A stretch of DNA of 12,930 nt from Acetobacteraceae bacterium (GTDB taxonomy: Bacteria > Pseudomonadota > Alphaproteobacteria > Acetobacterales > Acetobacteraceae). The stretch covers positions 490-13,419 of the forward strand of contig PKWQ01000356.1 of NCBI GenBank assembly GCA_003133265.1. The letters are read 5' to 3'. Shown here piece by piece: positions 1-6,759 of the stretch. Under the pieces are notes generated by a model. The model was not told where the DNA came from and searched no databases. It saw nothing but the letters and a program-made list of their open reading frames with translations. The position numbers were made by a program, and so were the translations under genes. The number at the start of each line of letters is the position of its first letter. Positions within the stretch are counted from its first letter, which is position 1.

Positions 1-1181
1 ATCGCCGAGGACTTGCCCGCCCCGGACGGCCCGGCCAGCACCAGCGTCTCCCCGGCGCCGACGCGAAAGCTCAGCCCGTCCAGCGCCGGACCGCGCGTCT
101 TGTCCCAGGTCAGCGACACATTCTCGAACGCGATGGACAGCCCGCGCGCTTCCACGTTGCGCACCGGGCCGGCGGGCGGCGGCGCGGGTTCCAGCACCGG
201 CAGCGCGGCCAGCGCCTCGGCCGCCGCCGTGCCGTGCAGCCGGTCCTGATAGGCGGCGGCGAACACCCGCAGCGGGGCGAAGAACTCCGGCACCAGCAGC
301 AGCACGAACACCGCCATGGCGGGATCGGCGAGCGTGCCGTCACGCGCGGTGAAGGCGTAGCGCAGCGCGATCGTCACCAGCGCCAGCGCCATCGCCAGAT
401 CGAGCGCGGCGGAGGACAGGAACGCCACCCGCAGCACCCGCATGGTACGCCGGCGCAGCTCGTCGGCCGCTTTGGCCAGGGCGCGCGCCTCGTCCTCGGC
501 GCGGTTGTAGAGCACGATGGTGGCGATGCCGCGCACCCGGTCGAGGAAGCGGGTCTGCAGGCGCCCCATGGCGATGAACTGGCCGCGCGCGGCGGCGGCG
601 GCACCGATGCCGGCGAACGCCATCGCCACCGGCACCAGTAGGCCGGTGCCGGCCAGGATCAGCGCCGCCACCGGATCGGCCAACAGCGCGGCCAGCAGCA
701 CCACGACCGGCCCGGCCACCGCCAGGAACGAGGCCGGGGTCCAGCGGGCGAAGAAGCCATCCAGCGCCTCCACCTTGTCGACGATGACGCCGGTCAGTTC
801 CCCGGAATGGAAGCGGCGCAGCAGCGCCGGGCCGGCGGCGAGCAACCGCGACAGCGCATCGCTGCGCAACCGCCGCCGCGCCGCCGCGCCAGCAGCAAAC
901 GCGGCGCGCTCCGTCAGTACGCCGAGCACCGCGCGCGTGATCGCCAGCACGGCAAACCCGACCAGCGCCGCTGTCGGCAACCTGCCCTCGTTGAACATAC
1001 CCTGGGGGAACAGCGCCGCGCTCAGCACGATGGCGACGCAGCACGCCTGTCCGACGGCCACGATCGTACCCGCCAGCCCCAGCAGCAGCACCGGCCGCGC
1101 CGTGGCGCGGCTGAGCCGCGCCTGCTGCTTCAGCCAGCCCCGCGTCGCGGCCTGGCCCTCATTCTTGCTACCATGCGCCAT
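1..1181 (-). CDS. cydD: Thiol reductant ABC exporter subunit CydD, N-terminal part (3' end off window)
   Basis: Reading leftward from an ATG at 1181, 393 codons are open to the window edge. The protein begins MAHGSKNEGQAATRGWLKQQ, then a membrane domain with hydrophobic stretches near residues 31-58, 72-90, 150-167, 170-190, 252-274 and 287-305. It runs into an ABC nucleotide-binding domain whose Walker A motif GPSGAGKSS sits at residues 384-392, with Lys390, right at the edge. The early W-L-K-Q segment followed by a Q-A-C-C helix fits CydD. In known systems CydD pairs with CydC in the inner membrane to export cysteine/glutathione to the periplasm, supporting cytochrome bd and c assembly. About a third of the protein (Q-loop, signature, Walker B) lies outside the window, as would cydC if it follows in the same operon. 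No strong Shine-Dalgarno precedes the chosen start. An ABC exporter of another type cannot be fully excluded. Confidence 0.85.
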   Translation of the reverse strand, partial: MAHGSKNEGQAATRGWLKQQARLSRATARPVLLLGLAGTIVAVGQACCVAIVLSAALFPQGMFNEGRLPTAALVGFAVLAITRAVLGVLTERAAFAAGAAARRRLRSDALSRLLAAGPALLRRFHSGELTGVIVDKVEALDGFFARWTPASFLAVAGPVVVLLAALLADPVAALILAGTGLLVPVAMAFAGIGAAAAARGQFIAMGRLQTRFLDRVRGIATIVLYNRAEDEARALAKAADELRRRTMRVLRVAFLSSAALDLAMALALVTIALRYAFTARDGTLADPAMAVFVLLLVPEFFAPLRVFAAAYQDRLHGTAAAEALAALPVLEPAPPPAGPVRNVEARGLSIAFENVSLTWDKTRGPALDGLSFRVGAGETLVLAGPSGAGKSSA

Positions 1182-1213
1182 GACCGGGGAATTAGAACAA
1201 GACGCCGCCGATT

Positions 1214-1236
1214 GACAGGGCCAAGAGCACCCTGTC
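1214..1236. promoter_or_regulatory. 7-bp inverted repeat in the cydD / panE-like divergent gap
   Basis: GACAGGG at 1214-1220 is repeated inverted as CCCTGTC at 1230-1236 around a 9-base spacer. It lies 33 bases upstream of the cydD start, in the 218-base gap between two divergent genes. It could be an operator or a chance palindrome. No T-tract follows, so it does not look like a terminator. The rest of the gap shows nothing else convincing beyond the promoter candidate listed separately. Confidence 0.2.
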
Positions 1237-1319
1237 CCGCGCATGGCATGGCCGCGTTGCACCGATGCGCTGCCCGCTCTTCGGCCCCCGCCAGGCTTCG
1301 CGCACGCATGCACACCGCG

Positions 1320-1348
1320 TTTACACGCCGGCGAATCCGTCGCATAGC
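1320..1348 (+). promoter_or_regulatory. Candidate sigma70-type promoter for the panE-like gene
   Basis: TTTACA (1320-1325, 5 of 6 to the -35 consensus) is followed after 17 bases by CATAGC (1343-1348, 3 of 6 to the -10 consensus). It lies about 50 bases before the ATG at 1400. The spacing is good but the -10 box is weak, so this is a candidate only. Confidence 0.3.
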
Positions 1349-1399
1349 GGCATCCATCAGTCAGAAAGAGCCGTCGCTCAGCAAGACAGGGGGACTTCC

Positions 1400-2323
1400 A
1401 TGCGTATAGCCGTCATCGGCGCCGGCGGCGTCGGCGGAGCATTCGGTGCGGCGTTGGCCAAGGCCGGCGCCGATGTAACATTCGTCGCGCGCGGCGCGCA
1501 TCTCGCCGCCATGCGCCAGAACGGCCTGCGGGTCGAGGGCGGCCGGGGCGAGACGCATCTGCTCCCCACCCAGGCCACCGACAAGCCTGAAACCATCGGT
1601 CCGGTCGATGTGGTGCTGTTCTGCGTCAAGCTGTGGGACGTCGAAAGCGCCGGCGAGCTGATCCGCCCGCTGATCGGTCCGAACACCGCCGTTATTCCGT
1701 TACAAAACGGCATCGATGCCTCCGAACGGCTGCTGCCGATCCTCGGACCCCAAGTGGTGATGGGCGGCGTGGCGCAGATCAGCGCCACCATCGCCGAGCC
1801 CGGCGTGATCCGTCAGACCGGCACCTTCATGCGCCTGGTGTTCGGCGAACTCGCCGGCGGCAAGAGCGAGCGCGGCGAGCGGTTCCTGGCGCTGTGCAAA
1901 CAGGCCGGGTTCGACGCGACGCACAGCGATGCGATCATGACCGAGATATGGATGAAGTTCATGATCCTGGCCACCAACGCCGGCATCACCGCCGCCACGC
2001 GCACCCCGATCGGCCAGTTGCGCGACGATCCCGACATCTTCCCGCTGTTCCCCGCGGCACTTGCCGAGGTGGTGGCGATCGGCCGCGCCCGCGGCGTGGC
2101 GCTGCCGGCGGACGCGGTGGAGAAGGGGATCGCCTGGACCCGCGGCTCGCCGCCGATGATGATGGCCTCCATGGCGCACGACCTGATCCGCGGCAACCGG
2201 ATCGAGCTGCCCTGGCTGTCGGGCAAGGTGGTGGCGCTGGGCCGCGAGCTTGGCATCCCGACGCCGGTACACAGCTTCCTGTATGCCGTGCTGAAGCCGC
2301 ACCTGAACGGCACGGCCGCGTAG
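1400..2323 (+). CDS. panE: 2-dehydropantoate 2-reductase (ketopantoate reductase, PanE/ApbA family)
   Basis: The 307-residue product has the normal family length. The NADPH-binding motif GAGGVG is at residues 7-12 and Arg31 follows the second strand (VTFVARG), as expected for NADP preference. Further family landmarks are CVK (75-77), LQNG (101-104), the catalytic lysine Lys186 in EIWMKF, and the C-terminal Ser257/Asp261/Glu269 set in the segment ending GNRIEL. The reaction would be NADPH reduction of ketopantoate to pantoate in the cytosol, the step before PanC, whose gene lies 0.9 kb downstream. ATG 1400 is chosen because a purine-rich CAGGGGG lies 7 bases upstream and the fold starts at once; the frame is open further upstream but that stretch is not protein-like. 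The family contains many paralogues with other substrates, so the exact substrate is inferred mainly from the panC neighbourhood. Confidence 0.85.
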   Translation: MRIAVIGAGGVGGAFGAALAKAGADVTFVARGAHLAAMRQNGLRVEGGRGETHLLPTQATDKPETIGPVDVVLFCVKLWDVESAGELIRPLIGPNTAVIPLQNGIDASERLLPILGPQVVMGGVAQISATIAEPGVIRQTGTFMRLVFGELAGGKSERGERFLALCKQAGFDATHSDAIMTEIWMKFMILATNAGITAATRTPIGQLRDDPDIFPLFPAALAEVVAIGRARGVALPADAVEKGIAWTRGSPPMMMASMAHDLIRGNRIELPWLSGKVVALGRELGIPTPVHSFLYAVLKPHLNGTAA

Positions 2324-2353
2324 GCCGGCCATCCGCCACGGGACGCTGCCGGT

Positions 2354-3100
2354 TCAGTACATCACGTCGCCGCCGTTCGGCGACAGCAGCGCGCCGGCAT
2401 AGAAGCCGCCGTCGGGGCCGGCCAGCAGCAACGCCGTCGCCGCGATCTCTTCCGGCCGGCCGAAGCGGCCGATCGGCAGCCGCGCCTTGAACGCGTCCTG
2501 CCATTCCTGGCTGTTCTGGCGCACCAGGTCGGTATCGATCGGTCCCGGCGCGATGGCGTTCACCCGCACGCCCTTGGCGGTCGCCTCCCACGCCAGGGCA
2601 CGGGTAAAGCCGATGATCGCCGCCTTCGCCGAGCAATAGGGCACCGCCAGCGGTGCGCCCTTGATGGCGAGCTGGCTGGCGACGTTGATGATCACGCCAC
2701 GCCCGCGCGCAACCATCGCCGGATAGACCGCCTGGGCGGTGAAGAACATGCCCTTCACATGCACGTCCATGATGCGATCGAACTCGGCCTCGGTGAAATC
2801 CTCGAAATTGTGCCGGATATTGATGCCGGCATTGTTGAACAGGATGTCGATCGGCCCGAAATCGCGCGCCACCTCCGCGACATAGGCGCGCGTTGCCGCG
2901 ATATCCGCCGCATCGACCGGGCGCTGCATCGCGCGGCGGCCCAGCGCGGCGATCTCGGAAGCGGTTTCCGCTGCCCTGGCGTCGTCGTTGTAGTGGGTGA
3001 AGGCGATATCGGCGCCCTCGGCGGCGAACGCCAGCGCGGTTGCCCGCCCGATCCCGCGCGAACCGCCGGTGACCAATGCCACCTGTCCCTGCAGCTTCAT
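2354..3100 (-). CDS. SDR-family NAD(P)-dependent oxidoreductase (FabG-like)
   Basis: A 248-residue classical short-chain dehydrogenase. The nucleotide-binding motif TGGSRGIG is at residues 11-18; the Arg at 15 favours NADP. NNAG is at 89-92, the catalytic Ser at 142, the YxxxK motif gives Tyr155 and Lys159, and the PG motif is in NAIAPGPIDT (181-190). The usual fourth catalytic residue, Asn in the V-N-x-x-G motif, is His114 here (DVHVKG). The start ATG at 3100 has GGGGGAA just upstream; the frame is open further upstream but lacks SDR sequence. It converges on the panE-like gene (30-base gap) and is divergent from panC (80-base gap). The substrate cannot be read from sequence: FabG-type 3-oxoacyl reduction, a sugar or a small alcohol are all possible. 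A direct role in pantothenate synthesis is not indicated by the family. Confidence 0.9.
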   Translation of the reverse strand: MKLQGQVALVTGGSRGIGRATALAFAAEGADIAFTHYNDDARAAETASEIAALGRRAMQRPVDAADIAATRAYVAEVARDFGPIDILFNNAGINIRHNFEDFTEAEFDRIMDVHVKGMFFTAQAVYPAMVARGRGVIINVASQLAIKGAPLAVPYCSAKAAIIGFTRALAWEATAKGVRVNAIAPGPIDTDLVRQNSQEWQDAFKARLPIGRFGRPEEIAATALLLAGPDGGFYAGALLSPNGGDVMY

Positions 3101-3180
3101 GCCCGTTCCCCCGATTTTGCGTTGCAGCATTTCTCTCAGCGCATATTGCCCGGCCCCCGCGCGCACTCCAACATCCCTCC

Positions 3181-4017
3181 ATGCAAATCGCCCGCACCCT
3201 GCCCGACCTTCGCGCCGCCTGCGCCGCACTGCGTGCCGCGCGCGGCCACATCGCACTGGTGCCGACCATGGGGGCGCTGCATGCCGGGCATCGCGCGCTG
3301 GTGACGCAGGCGGTCGCCACCGGCGCGGGCGTCGTCACCTCGATCTTCGTCAACCCGATGCAGTTCGGGCCGAACGAGGATCTGTCCCGCTATCCGCGCG
3401 ACGAGGCAGGCGACCTCGCCCAGCTCACCGAATGCGGCTGCCACATCGCCTGGCTGCCGGATGTCGCCACCATGTATCCGCCGGACGACGCCACCTCGAT
3501 CGAGGTAGCCGGCCCCGCCGAGCGCTGGGAAGGTGCCGCGCGGCCAGGGCATTTCCGCGGCGTGGCCACCGTCTGCACCCGGCTGTTCGGCCAGGTGCGG
3601 GCGGACGCGGCGTTCTTCGGCGAGAAGGACTGGCAGCAATTGCAGGTGATAAGGCGCGTGGTCGCCGATCTGCTGCTGCCGCTCGGCATCGTCGGGGTCG
3701 AGACGGTGCGCGAGCCGGACGGGCTGGCGCTGTCCTCGCGCAACCGCTTCCTGACGCCGGCCGAGCGCGCGCTGGCGCCCCGGCTGTATACGGTGTTGCG
3801 GGAAACCGCCGCCGAACTGGCGCACGGCAGCCCGGCCGCCGGGCCGCTGGCACGCGCCCGCGCGGCACTGGAGCGCGAGGGTTTCCAGCCCGACTATTTC
3901 GAGCTGGTGGACGGACCGAGCCTCACCCCACTGCCCGCCGCCCGGCCCCCTGCCCGGCTGATCGCCGCCGCCAAGCTCGGCGCCGTGCGGCTGCTCGACA
4001 ATATCGCCGTCGGCTGA
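3181..4017 (+). CDS. panC: Pantothenate synthetase (pantoate-beta-alanine ligase)
   Basis: The 278-residue product matches the family's length. PTMGALHAGH at residues 28-37 holds the HxGH nucleotide-binding signature of this aminoacyl-tRNA-synthetase-like superfamily. FVNPMQF (56-62) is the pantoate-binding region, GEKDWQQLQVI (147-157) carries the conserved Lys149 and glutamines, and LSSRN (184-188) is the KMSKS-like loop. The enzyme joins pantoate and beta-alanine with ATP in the cytosol, the last step to pantothenate. The ATG at 3181 begins exactly at the usual N-terminus, although no good Shine-Dalgarno precedes it (pyrimidine-rich CATCCCTCC), so initiation may be weak or leaderless-like. 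It ends three bases before the convergent amidohydrolase gene. panB and panD are not in the window. Confidence 0.97.
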   Translation: MQIARTLPDLRAACAALRAARGHIALVPTMGALHAGHRALVTQAVATGAGVVTSIFVNPMQFGPNEDLSRYPRDEAGDLAQLTECGCHIAWLPDVATMYPPDDATSIEVAGPAERWEGAARPGHFRGVATVCTRLFGQVRADAAFFGEKDWQQLQVIRRVVADLLLPLGIVGVETVREPDGLALSSRNRFLTPAERALAPRLYTVLRETAAELAHGSPAAGPLARARAALEREGFQPDYFELVDGPSLTPLPAARPPARLIAAAKLGAVRLLDNIAVG

Positions 4018-4020
4018 GCC

Positions 4021-5193
4021 TCAGCTTCCCAGCGCCCGCTTCGCCACGCTGGCCATATAGGTCGCGGCAAGCGGCAGGATCGCGTCGGTGAAATCGTAGT
4101 TCGGATTGTGCAGTTCCCGCCCGCCGTCCGCCGGGCCGTTGCCGATCCAGACGAACGCGCCCGGACGCTGTTGCAGGAACCAGCTGAAATCCTCCCCGGT
4201 CATCGCCGGCGGCAGGTCGCGCCGCACCGTCAGGCCCGCACCGGCGGCAGCCGCACTGGCGATCTCGGCATCTTCCGGCGTGTTCGCGGTCACGCTCATG
4301 CCATGGATGATATCGACCTCGATCTGCATCCCGAAGGTCTGCGCGATACCGGCGGCAACGCGGCGGATGCCGTCCTCCACCGCATCGCGCGTCGCGGTAC
4401 GCAGTGTGCGCATCGTGCCGCGCATCACCGTATCCTGCGGGATCTGGTTCGGCGCGGTGCCCGCCTCCATCGTGCAGATCGACACCACCGCGCAATCGAG
4501 TGGATCGACATTGCGCGAGACGATCGATTGCAGCGCCACCAGCAGATGCGCCGACGCCAGCATCGGGTCGCGCGACAGATGCGGCAACGCCGCATGCCCG
4601 GCGTGGCCGCGCACATGAATGGCGATCCGCGCGCCAGCCGCCATCACCGGCCCGACATGCACCGCCACCGTGCCGGCATCGAGTCCCGGCCAATTGTGGT
4701 AGCCATAGATACGTTCCATCGGAAACCGCTCGAACAGCCCGTCGGCGATCATCGCCTTCGCGCCGCCGCCGCCTTCCTCCGCCGGCTGGAACACCAACTG
4801 CACGGTCCCGCTCCAACTCGTATCACGCATCAGCACCGCCGCGCCGAGCAGCGAGGCGGTGTGCCCGTCATGCCCGCATGCATGCATCACGCCATGTCGC
4901 GTGGAGGCATGCACCGCGCCGGTGGTTTCCAGGATCGGCAGCGCATCCATGTCGGCGCGCAGCCCGACGCTGCGGTTGGACGCGCCCCGGCGGATCGTCG
5001 CCACCACGCCATGTCCGCCAATGTCGGAGACGAAGGGCAGGCCAAGCTCGGTCAGCCGGGCACAAACGAACGCGGCGGTTTCCCGCTCCTGACACGACAC
5101 CTCGGGATGCGCGTGCAGATGCCGCCGCCAGCCGGTCAGCGTCTCCGCCAGGTCCTTGTCGACCGCCATGCCGGTCACGCCCATGCCGGTCAC
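4021..5193 (-). CDS. M20 family metallo-amidohydrolase (hippurate / N-acyl-amino-acid hydrolase type)
   Basis: A 390-residue zinc-type peptidase/amidase of the M20D group, at full length. RADMDALP is at residues 79-86. Metal ligands are visible as Cys106 and His108 in HACGHDGH, Glu140 in PAEEGGGG with the catalytic Glu139 beside it, His166 in YHNWPG, and His362 in LHNPNYDF. Such enzymes cleave N-acyl or N-aryl amino acids (hippurate, indole-acetyl-amino acids, N-acetyl amino acids) in the cytosol; the exact substrate is not readable. The likely start is GTG at 5193, whose GTGA overlaps the TGA of the upstream oxidoreductase, with AAGGAG five bases before it. ATGs at 5184 and 5169 are alternatives but lie 14 and 29 bases from that site. 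The first ten codons include a 15-bp tandem duplication. The two genes almost certainly share a transcript. Confidence 0.92.
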   Translation of the reverse strand: MTGMGVTGMAVDKDLAETLTGWRRHLHAHPEVSCQERETAAFVCARLTELGLPFVSDIGGHGVVATIRRGASNRSVGLRADMDALPILETTGAVHASTRHGVMHACGHDGHTASLLGAAVLMRDTSWSGTVQLVFQPAEEGGGGAKAMIADGLFERFPMERIYGYHNWPGLDAGTVAVHVGPVMAAGARIAIHVRGHAGHAALPHLSRDPMLASAHLLVALQSIVSRNVDPLDCAVVSICTMEAGTAPNQIPQDTVMRGTMRTLRTATRDAVEDGIRRVAAGIAQTFGMQIEVDIIHGMSVTANTPEDAEIASAAAAGAGLTVRRDLPPAMTGEDFSWFLQQRPGAFVWIGNGPADGGRELHNPNYDFTDAILPLAATYMASVAKRALGS

Positions 5194-5196
5194 GCC
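5167..5196 (-). repeat. Exact 15-bp tandem duplication across the start of the amidohydrolase gene
   Basis: On the minus strand GGCGTGACCGGCATG occurs twice in direct succession (5196-5182 and 5181-5167). Each copy carries a GTG and an ATG in the amidohydrolase frame. The first copy also holds the TGA stop of the upstream gene. The result is four possible in-frame starts, which makes the annotated start uncertain. Confidence 0.9.
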
Positions 5197-6209
5197 ATCT
5201 CCTTACCGACGCGGACCAGCAGCTTGCCGAAATTCTGCCCGCCCAGGATACCGGCCAGCGCCTCGGGCGCGTTCTCCAGCCCCTCGACGATATCCTCGCG
5301 GTAGTCCAGCGAGTGATCGGCCACCCACGGCGCGGCCAGCGCCCGCCATTCGGCGAAGCGCTCGGGCTTGTCGCTGACGATCATGCCCTGGATGCGCACG
5401 CGCTTGCCGACGACGAAGCCGAGATTCGGCCCCGGGGGGAATTCCTCCTCGTTGTATTGCGAGACCATGCCGCACATCACCACGCGGGCGAAGGGATTGA
5501 GCAGCTCGAACACCGCCGCCTGCACCGCGCCGCCGACATTCTCGAAATAGACGTCGATGCCGTTCGGGCAGACCGCCGCCAGCTCGGCCTTGAGGTCGAT
5601 CGAGCGGTGGTCGACGCAGGCATCGAAACCCAGCGTGTCCTGGACGAAGAAGCACTTGTCCGGCCCGCCGGCGACGCCGACCGCGCGCGCGCCGGCCCGC
5701 TTGCCCAGTTGCCCGGCCACCGACCCGACCGCGCCGGAGGCGGCGGATACCACCACGGTCTCGCCCGCCTTGGGCTGGCCAATATCCTTCATGCCAGAAT
5801 AGGCGGTGGTCCCGGGCATGCCGAGAACGCCGAGATAGGTCGACAGCGGCGCGCCGCCACGATCGATCTTCACCAGCTTGTCGGCCTTGCTCAAACTATG
5901 CGTCTGCCAGCCGCGCGAACCCACCACCACATCGCCCGGCTGGAAGGCGGGATCACCGGAGGCAATCACCTCGCCCACGCTCTCGCCGGTCATCACCTCA
6001 CCGATCTGCACCGGCGGCGCATAGGATTTACGGCTGCTGAGCCGCCCGCGCATATAGGGGTCGATGGACAGCCAGATGGTGCGCGTGACCACCTCGCCCG
6101 GGCCGGGTGCCGGGGTGGCATCCTCCAGCATCTCGAAATCCCTTGCCTCCGGCCTACCGACCGGGCGGCGCTTGAGGACGACGGACCGGCGGGTGGGCAA
6201 CTTGGTCAT
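5190..6209 (-). CDS. NADP-dependent oxidoreductase, MDR superfamily (PTGR / CurA-like)
   Basis: A 339-residue zinc-free medium-chain reductase of the leukotriene B4 12-hydroxydehydrogenase/CurA group. Landmarks: DPYMRGR (50-56), the Rossmann motif AASGAVGSVAG (156-166), a GGPDK segment (181-185) whose Lys normally contacts the NADP 2'-phosphate, YFENVGG (221-227), and the family's C-terminal NFGKLLVRV (326-334). No zinc-binding Cys/His set is present. These enzymes reduce the C=C bond of alpha,beta-unsaturated ketones or aldehydes with NADPH in the cytosol, often as detoxification; the substrate is not readable. The start ATG at 6209 has CGGAG six bases upstream and begins the usual MTKLPTRRSVVL segment. 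It is the first gene of a two-gene unit with the M20 amidohydrolase. Confidence 0.93.
   Translation of the reverse strand: MTKLPTRRSVVLKRRPVGRPEARDFEMLEDATPAPGPGEVVTRTIWLSIDPYMRGRLSSRKSYAPPVQIGEVMTGESVGEVIASGDPAFQPGDVVVGSRGWQTHSLSKADKLVKIDRGGAPLSTYLGVLGMPGTTAYSGMKDIGQPKAGETVVVSAASGAVGSVAGQLGKRAGARAVGVAGGPDKCFFVQDTLGFDACVDHRSIDLKAELAAVCPNGIDVYFENVGGAVQAAVFELLNPFARVVMCGMVSQYNEEEFPPGPNLGFVVGKRVRIQGMIVSDKPERFAEWRALAAPWVADHSLDYREDIVEGLENAPEALAGILGGQNFGKLLVRVGKEMA
5199..5204 (-). promoter_or_regulatory. Shine-Dalgarno site deciding the GTG start of the amidohydrolase
   Basis: AAGGAG on the minus strand lies inside the last codons of the oxidoreductase gene. It is 5 bases before GTG 5193 and 14 before ATG 5184. 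This spacing favours the GTG start and translational coupling through the GTGA overlap. Confidence 0.6.
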
Positions 6210-6322
6210 GGCTGGCTCCGGGTGGGAACGGACAGGCGATCGCGGGGGCGCATCATGCGCCAAACCGCGCCGCTGGGAAGAAGCGTGCGCGTTCGGCAAT
6301 GCCGCCACACGCTGAACTTTAA

Positions 6323-6351
6323 TTGATTTGCATGACATCCGGGCAAATACT
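6323..6351 (+). promoter_or_regulatory. Candidate promoter for the small HTH-like ORF
   Basis: TTGATT (6323-6328) and AATACT (6346-6351) are separated by 17 bases, each matching 4 of 6 consensus positions. They sit in a locally AT-rich patch of the 211-base gap between the divergent oxidoreductase and the small ORF. The predicted transcript would start about 50-60 bases before ATG 6421 and would include the 8-codon leader frame. Nothing else stands out in this gap. Confidence 0.35.
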
Positions 6352-6401
6352 GAGGGCAGTAGGCATTTTCGCCTGGATTCGCTTGGACAAGGAACGCCGT
6401 C

Positions 6402-6428
6402 ATGGGTCAGCATTCAGCATATGGCTAA
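6402..6428 (+). CDS. Possible 8-codon leader peptide overlapping the next start
   Basis: The frame reads MGQHSAYG and ends in TAA at 6426-6428. It has the better ribosome site of the two overlapping frames, AAGGAA at 6389-6394, seven bases from its ATG. It ends five codons' length past nothing but the ATG (6421) of the 82-residue ORF, so the two overlap in different frames, an arrangement compatible with translational coupling. It is too short to support from composition and may be chance. Confidence 0.2.
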   Translation: MGQHSAYG

Positions 6429-6669
6429 TCTGGATCCTCCCGTGGATCTGGCCGCCGCCATCCGCGATTTTCTGCGGCTGGGCGAGCGGCTGAGCATGCC
6501 GGACACGGAGCTGCAGGCCATCATCGGCATGAACGCCGCCACCTGGGAGGAACTGCGCGCCGGCCAGCGCCATCCCGGCGAACTCACCAGCCCAAGCCAC
6601 ATCAGGCGGCTGCAATACGCGCTGCAACTGATGCGCCGGTCCTCGGCCAGCGTGGCGATGCGGCTTTAA
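6421..6669 (+). CDS. Hypothetical 82-residue protein with HTH-like segment
   Basis: I do not recognise a named family. The product is 82 residues, soluble, with no membrane segment or signal peptide. Residues 21-48 (GERLSMPDTELQ to EELRAG) have the hydrophobic spacing of a helix-turn-helix of the Xre/phage-repressor type. The layout, a leading helix, the HTH and then a trailing helix (IRRLQYALQLM, 61-71), weakly recalls the N-terminal half of Xre/MbcA/ParS antitoxins. No toxin gene adjoins it. ATG 6421 is used because it begins the charged helical segment; the same frame is open back to a TTG at 6328 but that part is less protein-like. Its own ribosome site is poor, and a stronger one serves an overlapping 8-codon frame. 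A DNA-binding role is inference only. Confidence 0.55.
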   Translation: MANLDPPVDLAAAIRDFLRLGERLSMPDTELQAIIGMNAATWEELRAGQRHPGELTSPSHIRRLQYALQLMRRSSASVAMRL

Positions 6670-6693
6670 GTCCGAGATCGACCGACCCGGCGC

Positions 6694-6727
6694 AGTACAC
6701 CCCGCCAGCGTGCCGGCGAGGTGTACT
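6694..6727. terminator. 13-bp stem hairpin between convergent genes
   Basis: AGTACACCCCGCC (6694-6706) pairs with GGCGAGGTGTACT (6715-6727) with one C-A mismatch and an 8-base loop. It sits in the 90-base gap where the small HTH-like ORF and the zinc alcohol dehydrogenase converge, as expected for a bidirectional terminator. Neither side carries a T-tract, so intrinsic termination is uncertain; it may instead protect transcript ends. Confidence 0.5.
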
Positions 6728-6759
6728 AGCCGAAGCCTACCGAGCGCTGTCCCGGCCGA

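Noticed and set aside
1212..1217. Perfect TTGACA hexamer upstream of cydD and the panE-like gene
   Set aside because: No acceptable -10 hexamer lies 16-18 bases downstream (the position reads TCCCGC), so it is not reported as a promoter.
3117..3147. Possible panC promoter TTGCGT / CATATT
   Set aside because: Spacing is 19 bases (or 14 with the overlapping TTGCAG) and the matches are modest, so support is too thin.
1986..3353. 455-codon minus-strand open frame across the SDR gene
   Set aside because: It is an alternative frame over the SDR, the end of the panE-like gene and the start of panC; the motifs are in the other frames.
4404..6326. 640-codon open frame on the plus strand, the longest in the window
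   Set aside because: It lies antisense to the amidohydrolase and oxidoreductase genes, both of which have complete catalytic motifs. Its product is rich in Arg, Ala, Pro and His with no domain signal, as expected for an antisense frame in high-GC DNA.
6421..6669. Small HTH-like ORF considered as the antitoxin of a toxin-antitoxin pair
   Set aside because: No toxin-sized ORF adjoins it on the same strand, and the HTH match is only by hydrophobic spacing.
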